A stretch of DNA of 34,404 bases from an uncultured Planctomycetaceae bacterium. Lineage in GTDB: Bacteria > Planctomycetota > Planctomycetia > Pirellulales > UBA1268. The stretch is taken from the NCBI GenBank assembly GCA_913052575.1, contig CAJXFK010000015.1:1-34404 (forward strand). Direction: 5' to 3'. Shown in pieces: positions 8,918 through 17,303 of this stretch (positions are counted from its first letter, which is position 1; each line of letters begins with the position of its first letter). Below the pieces are notes generated by a model that saw nothing but the letters and a program-made list of their open reading frames with translations, searched no databases and was not told the origin of the DNA. Both the position numbers and the translations under genes were made by a program.

Positions 8918-9889
8918 CTATCCAGCTGCGGCGACTGTCCGAATAGATGGAAAGCGGACGGTAATGGCTGTTCCCTTACCTATGCTGCTTTCAACACGAA
9001 TACGTCCTTTGTGAGCTTCTAGAATTTCCCTGCAGGCAGCTAGTCCAAGTCCAGTGCCACCCTTTCCTGTTTCATCAGGACCGGCCTTCGTAGAAAAATT
9101 GGCTTCAAACATTTTTTGCATGACGTCTCGAGACATGCCACAGCCTGTATCACGAACGACTAAACTTACGGATTGTCGTGCCGGTGTCGTGGCAATGCGA
9201 AGTATGAGACGCCCACCATCAGGCATTGCTTGTCGAGCATTGACTAAAAGATTCAAAAGGACCTGTTGCAATTGGCCTGGGTTGGCAAGGACTTTGGGGA
9301 CTTCTGAAAACTCGCGCTCAACTTGTACACGATACTTCATCATCTCACGTTCAAGTAAGACGAGCACCTCTTCAGTAAGGAACACGAGATTCACGGGTTC
9401 CATACGGTTCGACGAACGATGGCTGCGGGACATTGATAGAACACTCGCTGTGATCTTGGCAGCTCGTGTGCTCGCAGAAAGAATTCGCTCTAGAGCTTTG
9501 TCCCGAGTCTCTTTATCTGGATGACGAAGCCCCAGACGCGCATAATTCAGAATTGTTGTCAGTGCGTTATTAAATTCATGCGTTGTTGTTCCAAGGAGTT
9601 CGCCAAGAGTTGCTTGCTTACGTGCCTCAAGCAGTTGGGCTTTGAGTGATTCAATCTCTGCTTCTGCTTGGGAGTAATCTGTAGCTAGCGAATCGATGCT
9701 CCCCCCCCTTGGAAAGGGTGTGTCAGTCGTGTGGCCAGCGAATTGCATGAATGCTCCGACGAATTGAAAGGGAATTAAGACAGAGTGTTTTCCGGAAGAA
9801 CTTGTTGTTTTTAGTAAAAACAGTACCTCTTCTGTTCTTCGACGGTCCCTTCTGGGCACTCCATATCGATATCTGCGAACATTTTTCAC
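8918..9889 (-). CDS. Soluble orphan histidine kinase
   Basis: A protein of up to 323 residues with no membrane segment. A coiled-coil-like stretch near 72-92 (EAEIESLKAQLLEARKQ) leads into the H-box TTTHEFNNALTTIL with the phospho-acceptor at about His104. Then come the N-box LLNLLVNARQAM, the G1 box VRDTGCGM and the G2 box GGTGLGLAACREI. This is a complete HisKA plus HATPase core that autophosphorylates and passes phosphate to a response regulator; no regulator is adjacent. The start is uncertain: GTG at 9889 lacks a good ribosome site, and the N-terminal 50 or so residues resemble no domain I know. A run of eight Cs (9701-9708) in the N-terminal third is a possible slippage site. Confidence 0.88.
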   Translation of the reverse strand: MKNVRRYRYGVPRRDRRRTEEVLFLLKTTSSSGKHSVLIPFQFVGAFMQFAGHTTDTPFPRGGSIDSLATDYSQAEAEIESLKAQLLEARKQATLGELLGTTTHEFNNALTTILNYARLGLRHPDKETRDKALERILSASTRAAKITASVLSMSRSHRSSNRMEPVNLVFLTEEVLVLLEREMMKYRVQVEREFSEVPKVLANPGQLQQVLLNLLVNARQAMPDGGRLILRIATTPARQSVSLVVRDTGCGMSRDVMQKMFEANFSTKAGPDETGKGGTGLGLAACREILEAHKGRIRVESSIGKGTAITVRFPSIRTVAAAG

Positions 9890-10055
9890 TGCTTGACCGT
9901 TGAAGTCACTATGAGTCGCTCAGGTTTATCCGTTCCGTATGAATGCTCTGAACGGCGTAAATGCTCTTATTCGATGTTCCCGCTATATGTATATGCTGGT
10001 TTTTACACTTCAGGTTTACCGAATGGGCGGTTTAGGTGAATATAGAGGTTGGTCC

Positions 10056-10062
10056 AAAGGAG
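10056..10062 (+). promoter_or_regulatory. Ribosome binding site deciding the DUF1559 start
   Basis: AAAGGAG sits 9 bases upstream of the ATG at 10072, whereas the upstream in-frame GTG at 10036 has no comparable site. This fixes the start so that the protein begins [12 protein letters not shown], the expected prepilin-like N-terminus. Confidence 0.85.
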
Positions 10063-10071
10063 TTGTCTTTA

Positions 10072-10812
10072 ATGAAACGAAAAGCTTTTACTCTCATTGA
10101 GTTATTGGTGGTCATTGCGATCATTGGACTCATGGTCGGCTTGTTGCTTCCAGCAGTGCAAAACTCACGAGAGGCGGCTCGCCGCATTGCTTGCAAATCA
10201 AATTTCAAGCAACTCGGTATCGCTTTCAATATGTATCTCGATCGAGTTACGAGAGGAAAGTTTCCAGTGGCAGCCCAAATGCCAAGTCTTGAGCCAACAT
10301 TTTACACAAGTGGTAGTCGTCCTCTTTACCCTACTATCGTTTCACAACTTGGACCGTATGTTGAAAACCAAGTGGGAACGTTTCGCTGTGCATCAGACAT
10401 CACCTTTTTTTCTCGTGATCCTTCCTCTCAGCTAGTTGTAGATTCTCAGAATGCTCTGGCTTCGATACCAGATTCAGAAAAACCAGCAGAGTACAAGGTG
10501 GCAAATATAGCGTTTGAAGGAACGAGTTATGAGTATCCGCAACGGCGGCTTACCACAACGGATCTTAAGTCTCAGTACAAGATACGAGGAAAGAGTCGTG
10601 TCGAGGCTCTCTCCTCAAGACGGTCGGGAAGTAATCTGGCATCATCTAAGCTTTGGATTCTTTACGAATACGCACCGTTCCATGGTGGAGGAGGATCACT
10701 CTTTGGGAGTTCGGTGACAGAATATAATAATCCTGATGACGGACAGAATTGGGACGTTCCTGATGGGGCGCGTAACTTTCTTTATCTCGATGGTCATGTA
10801 GAGAACAAATAA
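10072..10812 (+). CDS. DUF1559 pseudopilin-like protein
   Basis: A 246-residue protein with a type IV prepilin-like N-terminus: a short basic leader [26 protein letters not shown] as cleavage site plus hydrophobic helix, then [22 protein letters not shown]. Near the end it has FLYLDGHVE, the DGH motif that closes DUF1559 proteins. These are very abundant in planctomycetes, are presumed processed by prepilin peptidase and exposed at the cell envelope, and have no established individual role. At under 250 residues it is shorter than many relatives. Only three bases separate its stop from the next start, so the two genes are probably translated together and may act together. Confidence 0.93.
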   Translation: MKRKAFTLIELLVVIAIIGLMVGLLLPAVQNSREAARRIACKSNFKQLGIAFNMYLDRVTRGKFPVAAQMPSLEPTFYTSGSRPLYPTIVSQLGPYVENQVGTFRCASDITFFSRDPSSQLVVDSQNALASIPDSEKPAEYKVANIAFEGTSYEYPQRRLTTTDLKSQYKIRGKSRVEALSSRRSGSNLASSKLWILYEYAPFHGGGGSLFGSSVTEYNNPDDGQNWDVPDGARNFLYLDGHVENK

Positions 10813-10815
10813 TTC

Positions 10816-11517
10816 ATGGTGGGTTCTATTCAGAAAAGAAAAATCAGTACGTCTGGTGCGAAGAGGCGTTGGATCATTGGTGCATCCATTGCAGGAATAA
10901 TGCTGCTGATTTGCAGTTGTTTTTTTCTCTGGCCTCGTGATTATTCCAATGACCCTCGAGTTGTTGAAATTCGTGAAATTCAGGAGGATGCCCGAAAGCG
11001 TTATTTGTCTGGCGGAGGTCCTTCGACACAAAGTGAAGCAAGAGCGTTTGTTCAGTCGATGGAAAAAGTGCGAAAAAAAATGGAAGGGCTGCCTGACGAC
11101 GTACGGCGTGAAATGTATCAGGGTGGAGGAAGCGTTTTCTATTCATCCATGCGTCAGAAAATAGACGATTATTTTGATGCATCACCCGCCCAGCGGCAGC
11201 AAGTGCTGGATCAGCAGATTCGCCGATCAGACTTAATGAGCAAAGCATTTTCAGAAGCTCGTTCTGCGCGCGAAGTTCAGGAACGTTCGAGAGATACTCA
11301 GCAAGGAAATGCCCAGAAAGCCGAAGAGAAAAAAGAGCAAGGTCAGGGCAGTGGTCGTTCTTCTTGGGCGAGTCGGTCGCAGGGCGATCGTAATGAATGG
11401 TTTAAAAATCGAATTCTTGATAGGACAACGCCGGAGCAGAGAGCCAAATTTGTTGAATATAGTAGAGCCGCGTCTAAACGCCGTGAGGAATTAGGCCTTC
11501 CTGCAGGTTGGCCATAA
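10816..11517 (+). CDS. Single-pass membrane protein coupled to the DUF1559 gene
   Basis: A 233-residue protein. A basic N-terminus is followed by one hydrophobic helix at about 19-38 (WIIGASIAGIMLLICSCFFLW). The rest is strongly hydrophilic and predicted helical, with many Arg, Lys, Glu and Gln and a low-complexity stretch near 150-185 (SRDTQQGNAQKAEEKKEQGQ). The C-terminal segment has TTPEQRAKFVEYSRAASKRREELG. Topology would place most of it outside the inner membrane. The ATG begins three bases after the DUF1559 stop, suggesting a functional pair. I do not recognise the family; an assembly or anchoring role for the pseudopilin-like partner is speculation. Confidence 0.75.
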   Translation: MVGSIQKRKISTSGAKRRWIIGASIAGIMLLICSCFFLWPRDYSNDPRVVEIREIQEDARKRYLSGGGPSTQSEARAFVQSMEKVRKKMEGLPDDVRREMYQGGGSVFYSSMRQKIDDYFDASPAQRQQVLDQQIRRSDLMSKAFSEARSAREVQERSRDTQQGNAQKAEEKKEQGQGSGRSSWASRSQGDRNEWFKNRILDRTTPEQRAKFVEYSRAASKRREELGLPAGWP

Positions 11518-11563
11518 AACGCAATGCTTTTCAGGGCTCTAAAAAGAATTCATTATTGAGAAA

Positions 11564-11818
11564 ATGGTAGACACGTTAGGACTTCTTGCAGAGGCGATCC
11601 AGCTAGCGCGCGAATTGGGCTTTGATGTGCGAGAGGAGCCACTGGGTGATACTGCAAGTGGTGAGGTTCGTATTGGTTCTGGTCGACATATTCTTTTGAA
11701 TGTTTCTGACCCCCCTTCGGATCAATTGAAACAACTTACAGAGATTCTGGCTGCCGACAAACGGTGGAAGAGTGTGCCAGTCAGCAAGTTGTTGAAGCAC
11801 ACACTGCAAGGCCGCTGA
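11564..11818 (+). CDS. Small 84-residue protein, function unknown
   Basis: An 84-residue soluble protein with no signal or membrane segment. The order is an N-terminal helix (LGLLAEAIQLARELGFDVREE), a compact GEVRIGSGRHILLNVSD segment that reads as two beta strands, and a helical end (LKQLTEILAADKRWKSVPVSKLL). The motif G-E-V-R-I-G-x-x-R-H-I-L-L-N resembles a small protein I associate with planctomycete genomes, without known function. It follows the previous gene by about 45 bases and converges with nadD, 31 bases away. Confidence 0.72.
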   Translation: MVDTLGLLAEAIQLARELGFDVREEPLGDTASGEVRIGSGRHILLNVSDPPSDQLKQLTEILAADKRWKSVPVSKLLKHTLQGR

Positions 11819-11849
11819 GATGTCGCAAATATCACAGGCGAGTGTTGTA

Positions 11850-12485
11850 CTAATGAGTGCCAGTGCTGTAGAGCCGCTTGCGACTGATCAATCGTTCGAC
11901 ATTCCTCGGGGTGCGAAAGCGGATGCTGCTTCCGCTTGCTATTGCTCGTCGTAACTCATTCGCACGAATGCCAATAGCAGGAACTCGAATGCGGTCTGTT
12001 TTTATTTGGTACGACTGTTTTTCACTCAGCAATTCTTTAAGTTGTGGTTCTTGAGTTATCTGTTCAATATTGTCGACACCGTGTCGTTCAATAGCGAGTA
12101 TCTTAATGAGCCCAAGAATTCTTTGTGGTTCTTTCCATGAGGGGAGGCTCAGAAGGGCGTCGGGACCAAGTATTAAAGAGAGGTTATCGTTTGGGAATTG
12201 GTGGATGAGATTATGGACCGTAGTGACCGTGTAGCTTATTCCACCTCTGTCACACTCCTGCGGAGAGACTTCGAATTGAGTGTGGCTTTCCACAGCGAGT
12301 TGTAGCATCTCAATTCGATCTTCAGGTGAAGCCAGAGTCGAATCCTGTTTGTGCGGTGGGGTTGCGGCGGGCATAAATAGCACTTGATCAAGTTGGGCCT
12401 GTTCGAGACAGCACTCAGCTACGATAAGGTGTCCAAAGTGGATTGGATTAAAACTACCACCGAAGATTGCCATTTCTTTTGCCAT
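11850..12485 (-). CDS. nadD: Nicotinate-nucleotide adenylyltransferase
   Basis: A 211-residue enzyme adenylating nicotinate mononucleotide to deamido-NAD in NAD synthesis. The nucleotidyltransferase start is clear: MAIFGGSFNPIHFGHL, with the G-G-S-F-N-P and H-F-G-H motifs, then MPAATPPHKQ and ILGPDALLSLPSW. I chose the ATG at 12485; the frame is open 39 codons further upstream but that would cross the divergent promoter region and overlap priA. One oddity: the C-terminal phosphate-binding motif, usually I-S-S-T-x-I-R, reads IRANELR here, although the following SGSSIRFRTP is normal. It is divergent from priA with 79 bases between the starts. Confidence 0.92.
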   Translation of the reverse strand: MAKEMAIFGGSFNPIHFGHLIVAECCLEQAQLDQVLFMPAATPPHKQDSTLASPEDRIEMLQLAVESHTQFEVSPQECDRGGISYTVTTVHNLIHQFPNDNLSLILGPDALLSLPSWKEPQRILGLIKILAIERHGVDNIEQITQEPQLKELLSEKQSYQIKTDRIRVPAIGIRANELRRAIASGSSIRFRTPRNVERLISRKRLYSTGTH

Positions 12486-12564
12486 AACTACCGCTTTTTT
12501 TGACCATTTCGTTACAACTGTGGTATGAGTCCTGCTCACTCCTGTCCCTAGTTGTACTGTAAAT

Positions 12565-14832
12565 ATGTCCTCTGATTCTTCAGGCCAACGCGAACTTTTC
12601 ACGAATCACCCAATCTGGGAAGAAGACGACGTGCGGAATGGCGTCATCGCGACTGTGGTGTTGCCAGAGGGGGTTGAAAAACCCCTCGATTATCTCGTCC
12701 CCAATGAATTGGTTGTCGAGGTGGAACCCGGGCGTCGCGTGCATGTACCCCTCGGTAAAAGTAATCGGCCTAGGTTGGCATACTGTGTCGCCGTCCGCCA
12801 TGGGGAAATACCGCAGCATCCCCTGAAGAGTGTGGTCGGTGTCGAAGATGAGAAGCCACTACTCTCAGAGCGAATGCTGGAATTAACAGGCTGGATGGCA
12901 GATCGCTGGATGGCCCGTCGAGGTGATGTGCTCGAAGCCGTACTGCCGGCAGGAGTGCGGCTGCGACGTCGTGTCAAACGTGTTCCTGTATTAGTGGTCA
13001 CCGGAGAGCAGGGTAATCGTCGCCCCACAATAAATCAAAAAAAAGTTCTCGATGCAGCAGTACAGCCCACACCAATGGATGTACTTCTCAAAGAAACAGG
13101 TGTTGCTCGTAGCGTCGTGAATCGCTTGCTGAGAACTGGGATGCTTGTTGAAAGGGGATCAATTGAACGTGGGCCCGAAACAGAATCTATAAAGCACAGC
13201 TTTGATAGCGATGAACTGCCGGTGCTTTCGGCAGATCAAGAAAAAGCTCTACAAGCAATTCTTCATCCGTTACAACAGGGCAGGCACGAAACTATTGTGC
13301 TATTCGGTGTGACTGGTAGTGGCAAAACAGAGGTTTATCTACAGGCAGTTACAGAAACTATTGCTCGAGGCCAGCAAGCGATCGTGCTTGTTCCAGAGAT
13401 CAGCCTCACACCGCAGACTTGTGACCGATTCCGTGCCCGATTCGGTCAGGTAGCCGTTCTTCACAGTCATCTCACTCCGGCTGAGCGGCACGATCATTGG
13501 CGGGAGATTGCCGCTGGTCGTGTAAATGTCATTGTAGGTGCGAGAAGTGCAATTTTTGCTCCCGCACCACGACTAGGTCTCATCGTCATTGATGAGGAGC
13601 ATGAGAATACGTTTAAGCAAGCAACCTCACCTCGTTATCATGCCCGTGACGTTGCTGAATGGATTGCACAAAAAGAAGGAGTGCCTCTTGTACTGGGTTC
13701 AGCGACACCTTCACTCGAAACATTTGCTCGATGCCTGTCAGGTGACTGGAAAATGTGTCGAATGCCTGAGCGAGTTGGTGGTTCAGAGTTGCCGGCAGTC
13801 GTAACAGTTGACCTTCGGGATCGGAAGTCTCGCTCTAAAGGGGCAATGAGTCCGCGGCTGGCGGCAGGGATCCAGTGGGCATTGAACTCTGGAGGGCAGG
13901 TCATGTTGCTGCTCAATCGTCGAGGTTTTGCAACTCATCTTCAGTGCAAATCATGTGGCCATGCGATGCATTGTCAGCAATGTGATCTAGGGCTCACCTT
14001 GCATCAGCCCGGGAATCGAGCAATATGTCATGGGTGTGGGCTTGTCACGGGTGTGCCCGAGTCCTGTCCAGCATGCGGGGTAAAAGACATCGTGCATCGT
14101 GGCACCGGAACACAGCGGCTAGAAGATCAAGTGCGATCTCAGTTTCGAGGGATTCGTGTAGCACGCATGGATACGGATACAATGCGTACCCGAGGAAGTC
14201 ATGAGAAGACACTCACAGCTTTTCGTAAGCATGAGATTGATTTACTTGTTGGGACACAGATGATTGCAAAAGGTCTTGATTTTCCAAATGTCATGCTTGT
14301 CGGAGTCATCAATGCAGATGCGGCCCTTCACTTAGCCGATTTTCGAGCTTCTGAGCGGACGTGCCAACTTGTCACGCAGGTGGCTGGGCGTAGTGGTCGT
14401 GGGCCTCGTGGTGGTCGGGTTGTTGTTCAAACCAGCACACCAGAGCATCCTGCAATGCGTTCAGCTGCTGTGCATGATTACGAGGCTTTTGTTCGTAGCG
14501 AACTTCCCATTCGCAAGGCACTCCTCTATCCACCATTTGGAAGTGTTATACGAATCGTCGTTCGTAGTGCCGTTGATGAGGCGGCTGCTGATTGGGCCAA
14601 GCATTTAGTTGAACGACTTAGTAAGAGTGCTCAAGGAAATGAATCCATTCGAATTTTGGGCCCGGCACCCGCACCGATTTCTCGAATTCGGGACCGCTAT
14701 CGCTGGCACCTGCAAATACATGGACCAAGCTCCGAGCTATTGCGTGATCTTGTGAGCCGAAGTATGGCTGGTTTGAAGACGCCGCAGGAAGTTGTTTGGG
14801 TTGTTGATGTTGATCCTGTTGAAATGCTGTAG
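12565..14832 (+). CDS. priA: Primosomal replication restart helicase PriA
   Basis: A 755-residue superfamily-2 DNA helicase that reloads the replisome at collapsed forks. The N-terminal DNA-binding region is followed by the Walker A GVTGSGKT near 248-255 and the Walker B DEEH in VIDEEHENTFK. A paired zinc-binding segment has CKSCGHAMHCQQC then CHGCG and CPACG, eight cysteines in all. Late helicase motifs include GTQMIAKGLDFP and QVAGRSGRG. Length and domain order match the family. The ATG at 12565 lacks a strong ribosome site. It starts a plus-strand stretch of DNA-repair genes that includes rnhA and recG. Confidence 0.97.
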   Translation: MSSDSSGQRELFTNHPIWEEDDVRNGVIATVVLPEGVEKPLDYLVPNELVVEVEPGRRVHVPLGKSNRPRLAYCVAVRHGEIPQHPLKSVVGVEDEKPLLSERMLELTGWMADRWMARRGDVLEAVLPAGVRLRRRVKRVPVLVVTGEQGNRRPTINQKKVLDAAVQPTPMDVLLKETGVARSVVNRLLRTGMLVERGSIERGPETESIKHSFDSDELPVLSADQEKALQAILHPLQQGRHETIVLFGVTGSGKTEVYLQAVTETIARGQQAIVLVPEISLTPQTCDRFRARFGQVAVLHSHLTPAERHDHWREIAAGRVNVIVGARSAIFAPAPRLGLIVIDEEHENTFKQATSPRYHARDVAEWIAQKEGVPLVLGSATPSLETFARCLSGDWKMCRMPERVGGSELPAVVTVDLRDRKSRSKGAMSPRLAAGIQWALNSGGQVMLLLNRRGFATHLQCKSCGHAMHCQQCDLGLTLHQPGNRAICHGCGLVTGVPESCPACGVKDIVHRGTGTQRLEDQVRSQFRGIRVARMDTDTMRTRGSHEKTLTAFRKHEIDLLVGTQMIAKGLDFPNVMLVGVINADAALHLADFRASERTCQLVTQVAGRSGRGPRGGRVVVQTSTPEHPAMRSAAVHDYEAFVRSELPIRKALLYPPFGSVIRIVVRSAVDEAAADWAKHLVERLSKSAQGNESIRILGPAPAPISRIRDRYRWHLQIHGPSSELLRDLVSRSMAGLKTPQEVVWVVDVDPVEML

Positions 14833-14984
14833 GAGAAGGTGCAGAGAACCATCTTCTGACTTCAGTTGGTCGGGAAGCTTTTAGGTGTGATTTCCTGCAT
14901 GATGAACCAACAGTGCCGATCAATTGACGTAGGTTTCGCGGACATTCAAGTAATGCGGTAAGATATGTTCAGAGGTGATGCTAT

Positions 14985-16694
14985 ATGGCGTATAAGTCAT
15001 TTAAAGAAATTCTTGGTGAAACGAGTCTGGAGAGAAAATGCCGCTTTCTTTTCGGGCTTTGCTTACTGCTGCTCATTACAGGTAGTTTTTGGTGGTACGG
15101 CCAAAGAACCGAAGAAATTGTTTTTACAACGACAAGAAGCACAGGCCGTCACCTTGTTGATGCAGTGATGATCAATCATCACTGGAAAAATCTTGAGGCT
15201 GATAAGAAGTATACAAACCCGATCGAAACACTCGGGAAGATGCTCCAAAACCAGCCCTACAGTTGGAGAATACTTTCTCCCGATGCCTCCCCTGAAGAGT
15301 TGGCCAGTTACACTCGGCTTGATGCTGCCGTCCTCGATTATTTCGTACAGAACTCGCCGTTTACGGAAGTTGATAAATCGTTGGCAAGTCGAATTCGATC
15401 GTCGGGTGATGAATACCGTGAATATCGAACAGCTGATAAAAAAGAATATCATTATTACCAACCAATACGTGTTCAGCAGTCGTGTCTCATTTGTCATGAG
15501 TTTCATGGAAGCGTTCGAGGTGAGGACGGAGATGATCTGCTCCCTAATCGTAAAAAATACGCAGACGGTGATCTTATGGCGATTGTTAAAGTGGTTATGC
15601 CAGATGGGACAACACGACAGGCAATCAATTGGAATCGTGCGATCTTGATTGCAACGGCAATTATCACAGTGTTTCTTGCGATGCTGGCTGCTTATTTAAT
15701 TGTGCGGTACGTCATTGTAAAGCCACTCGAGCATCTTAGGGATGTAAGTGATGAAGTCCGCCGTGGGAATGTTGATGCAAGAGCAGACATCCATACAGCA
15801 GATGAGTTTGAGGAACTTGGAGTAGCGTTTAACAGAATGCTTAGGGGGCTCGTTGAATCTCAGGAAGAGCTAAAAAAAGTGAATGGGAGTCTGGATGGTA
15901 AAGTTGATGAATTGGCTCGAGCCAATATGCATCTCTATGAAATGAATCGACTGAAGGGCGACTTTCTTGCCACTATGAGCCACGAGTTACGCACTCCACT
16001 CAATAGTATTCTTGGTTTTTCTGACGTCCTCGGTTCGAATCAGTTGCTTGATGAAAAGCAAGTTCGGTACGTCGAGAATATTCGGAAATCAGGTCGAATG
16101 TTGCTCGAAATGATCAATGACATTCTTGATCTTGCCAAAATGGAGGCGGGTAAAATGGATGTTCGGACCACGACCTTCGAGATCAGTTCAATTATTACAG
16201 CACAGTGTGACATGATTCGCCCTATGGCAGAAAAGAAAAAAATAGAACTGACAATCTCCGTGAGTGACGCAATTCCAAAGGTCGAACAGGATCAATCGAA
16301 GTTGCAGCAAATCTTATCGAATTTGTTATCGAATGCCGTCAAGTTTACGCCAGAAGGAGGCCAGGTTTCTGTGTCTGGGAAGCTGCTTGATGAAGAGTTC
16401 CTTATACTTGAAGTCTCCGATAATGGCGTAGGCATTGCTGTTGATGAGCAGCAGGCAATTTTTGAAAAATTTAGGCAGAGCAATGACTTTCAGGCAGGCG
16501 ACGATGCTATGACAAGAGAGATTTCAGGCACTGGGCTTGGGCTCTCGATTGTTCGAGAACTGTGTCGTCTGCTTGGTGGTGACGTTACTGTGCAAAGTGA
16601 TTTGGGGCACGGTAGTACTTTCCGTGTCCGGCTCCCTGTTTGCCTGAAAGCATGTGGTATGCCACCGGCAATTCCATTTGCTTCCTCAGCGTAG
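14985..16694 (+). CDS. Membrane histidine kinase with DUF3365-like heme sensor domain
   Basis: A 569-residue sensor kinase. A first membrane helix lies near 20-38 and a second near 219-243, enclosing a periplasmic sensor of about 180 residues. The sensor contains a c-type heme motif C-L-I-C-H (Cys167, Cys170, His171) in a DUF3365 (Tll0287-like) context, including FHGSVRG and PDGTTRQAINW. A HAMP linker (YVIVKPLEHLRDVSDEVRRG), a coiled coil, then HisKA (MSHELRTPLN, His333) and HATPase boxes (LLSNAVKFTPEGG, VSDNGVGI, GTGLGLSIV) complete it. The likely signal is redox state or a heme-binding gas. No response regulator is adjacent. AGAGGTG lies about 8 bases before the ATG. Confidence 0.92.
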   Translation: MAYKSFKEILGETSLERKCRFLFGLCLLLLITGSFWWYGQRTEEIVFTTTRSTGRHLVDAVMINHHWKNLEADKKYTNPIETLGKMLQNQPYSWRILSPDASPEELASYTRLDAAVLDYFVQNSPFTEVDKSLASRIRSSGDEYREYRTADKKEYHYYQPIRVQQSCLICHEFHGSVRGEDGDDLLPNRKKYADGDLMAIVKVVMPDGTTRQAINWNRAILIATAIITVFLAMLAAYLIVRYVIVKPLEHLRDVSDEVRRGNVDARADIHTADEFEELGVAFNRMLRGLVESQEELKKVNGSLDGKVDELARANMHLYEMNRLKGDFLATMSHELRTPLNSILGFSDVLGSNQLLDEKQVRYVENIRKSGRMLLEMINDILDLAKMEAGKMDVRTTTFEISSIITAQCDMIRPMAEKKKIELTISVSDAIPKVEQDQSKLQQILSNLLSNAVKFTPEGGQVSVSGKLLDEEFLILEVSDNGVGIAVDEQQAIFEKFRQSNDFQAGDDAMTREISGTGLGLSIVRELCRLLGGDVTVQSDLGHGSTFRVRLPVCLKACGMPPAIPFASSA

Positions 16695-16805
16695 TGAAAG
16701 CGGAGCAGGCAAGAATGTTTCCTTTCCGCAGCGGATGTAATACTCTGAAATAGAGGATATTTCAAAAATGCAATTGGTTTTTATTCCATTTAGATTTCAT
16801 GAACA

Positions 16806-17294
16806 ATGATGGCCGTTGAAAAAAAGAAAACACCCGAAGTTGTATTGTTTACAGATGGTGCCTGTAGTGGGAATCCAGGGCCCGGAGGGTGGGCATATAT
16901 TCTGCGACACCCAGAAACAGGTCGAGAGACATCAGCGCAAGGCAGTGAGGCTGACACGACAAATAATAGAATGGAATTAACGGCGGCTGTTCAAGGTCTG
17001 CAGCAATTAAAACGACCGACGTGTGTCGAACTTGTTACGGACAGTGTTTACGTTGGAACGGGTCTCTCAGACTGGTTGCCGAAATGGAAAAAGCAGGGTT
17101 GGAAGAGAAAGGAGAGAGGACGCTTTGTTCCTGTGAAGAATGAAGACTTGTGGCGAGAACTAGATCGTCTTGCAGCCTCTCACAGTGTTGTTTTTCGGCA
17201 TGTGGCCGGTCACTCAGGGCACGCAGAAAATGAACGGTGTGATGAAATGGCCGTTGCTGCGTACCAGCCACTTTTGAATGGCTCCAAGAAATAA
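16806..17294 (+). CDS. rnhA: Ribonuclease HI
   Basis: A 162-residue RNase HI that cuts the RNA strand of RNA-DNA hybrids. The catalytic carboxylates are all visible: Asp17 in FTDGACSGNPGPGG, Glu57 in NNRMEL, Asp79 in VTDS and Asp146 in ENERCDEMA, with the flexible-loop His near 139. The basic protrusion WKKQGWKRKERGR is present, as in the E. coli type. Two adjacent ATGs (16806 and 16809) could serve as start; neither has a strong ribosome site. It sits just before recG (9 bases), a sensible pairing because both proteins act on R-loops. Confidence 0.96.
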   Translation: MMAVEKKKTPEVVLFTDGACSGNPGPGGWAYILRHPETGRETSAQGSEADTTNNRMELTAAVQGLQQLKRPTCVELVTDSVYVGTGLSDWLPKWKKQGWKRKERGRFVPVKNEDLWRELDRLAASHSVVFRHVAGHSGHAENERCDEMAVAAYQPLLNGSKK

Positions 17295-17303
17295 TGTGCC
17301 AGC

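Noticed and set aside
9054-9524. Plus-strand open frame of about 156 codons
   Set aside because: Antisense to the histidine kinase core; Thr/Arg/Ser-rich text without motifs.
12486-12602. N-terminal extension of NadD
   Set aside because: The frame is open, but the extension would overlap priA and cross the promoter region; the catalytic motif begins right after the ATG at 12485.
15063-15506. Minus-strand open frame of about 147 codons
   Set aside because: Antisense to the heme sensor domain; no independent start signal or motif.
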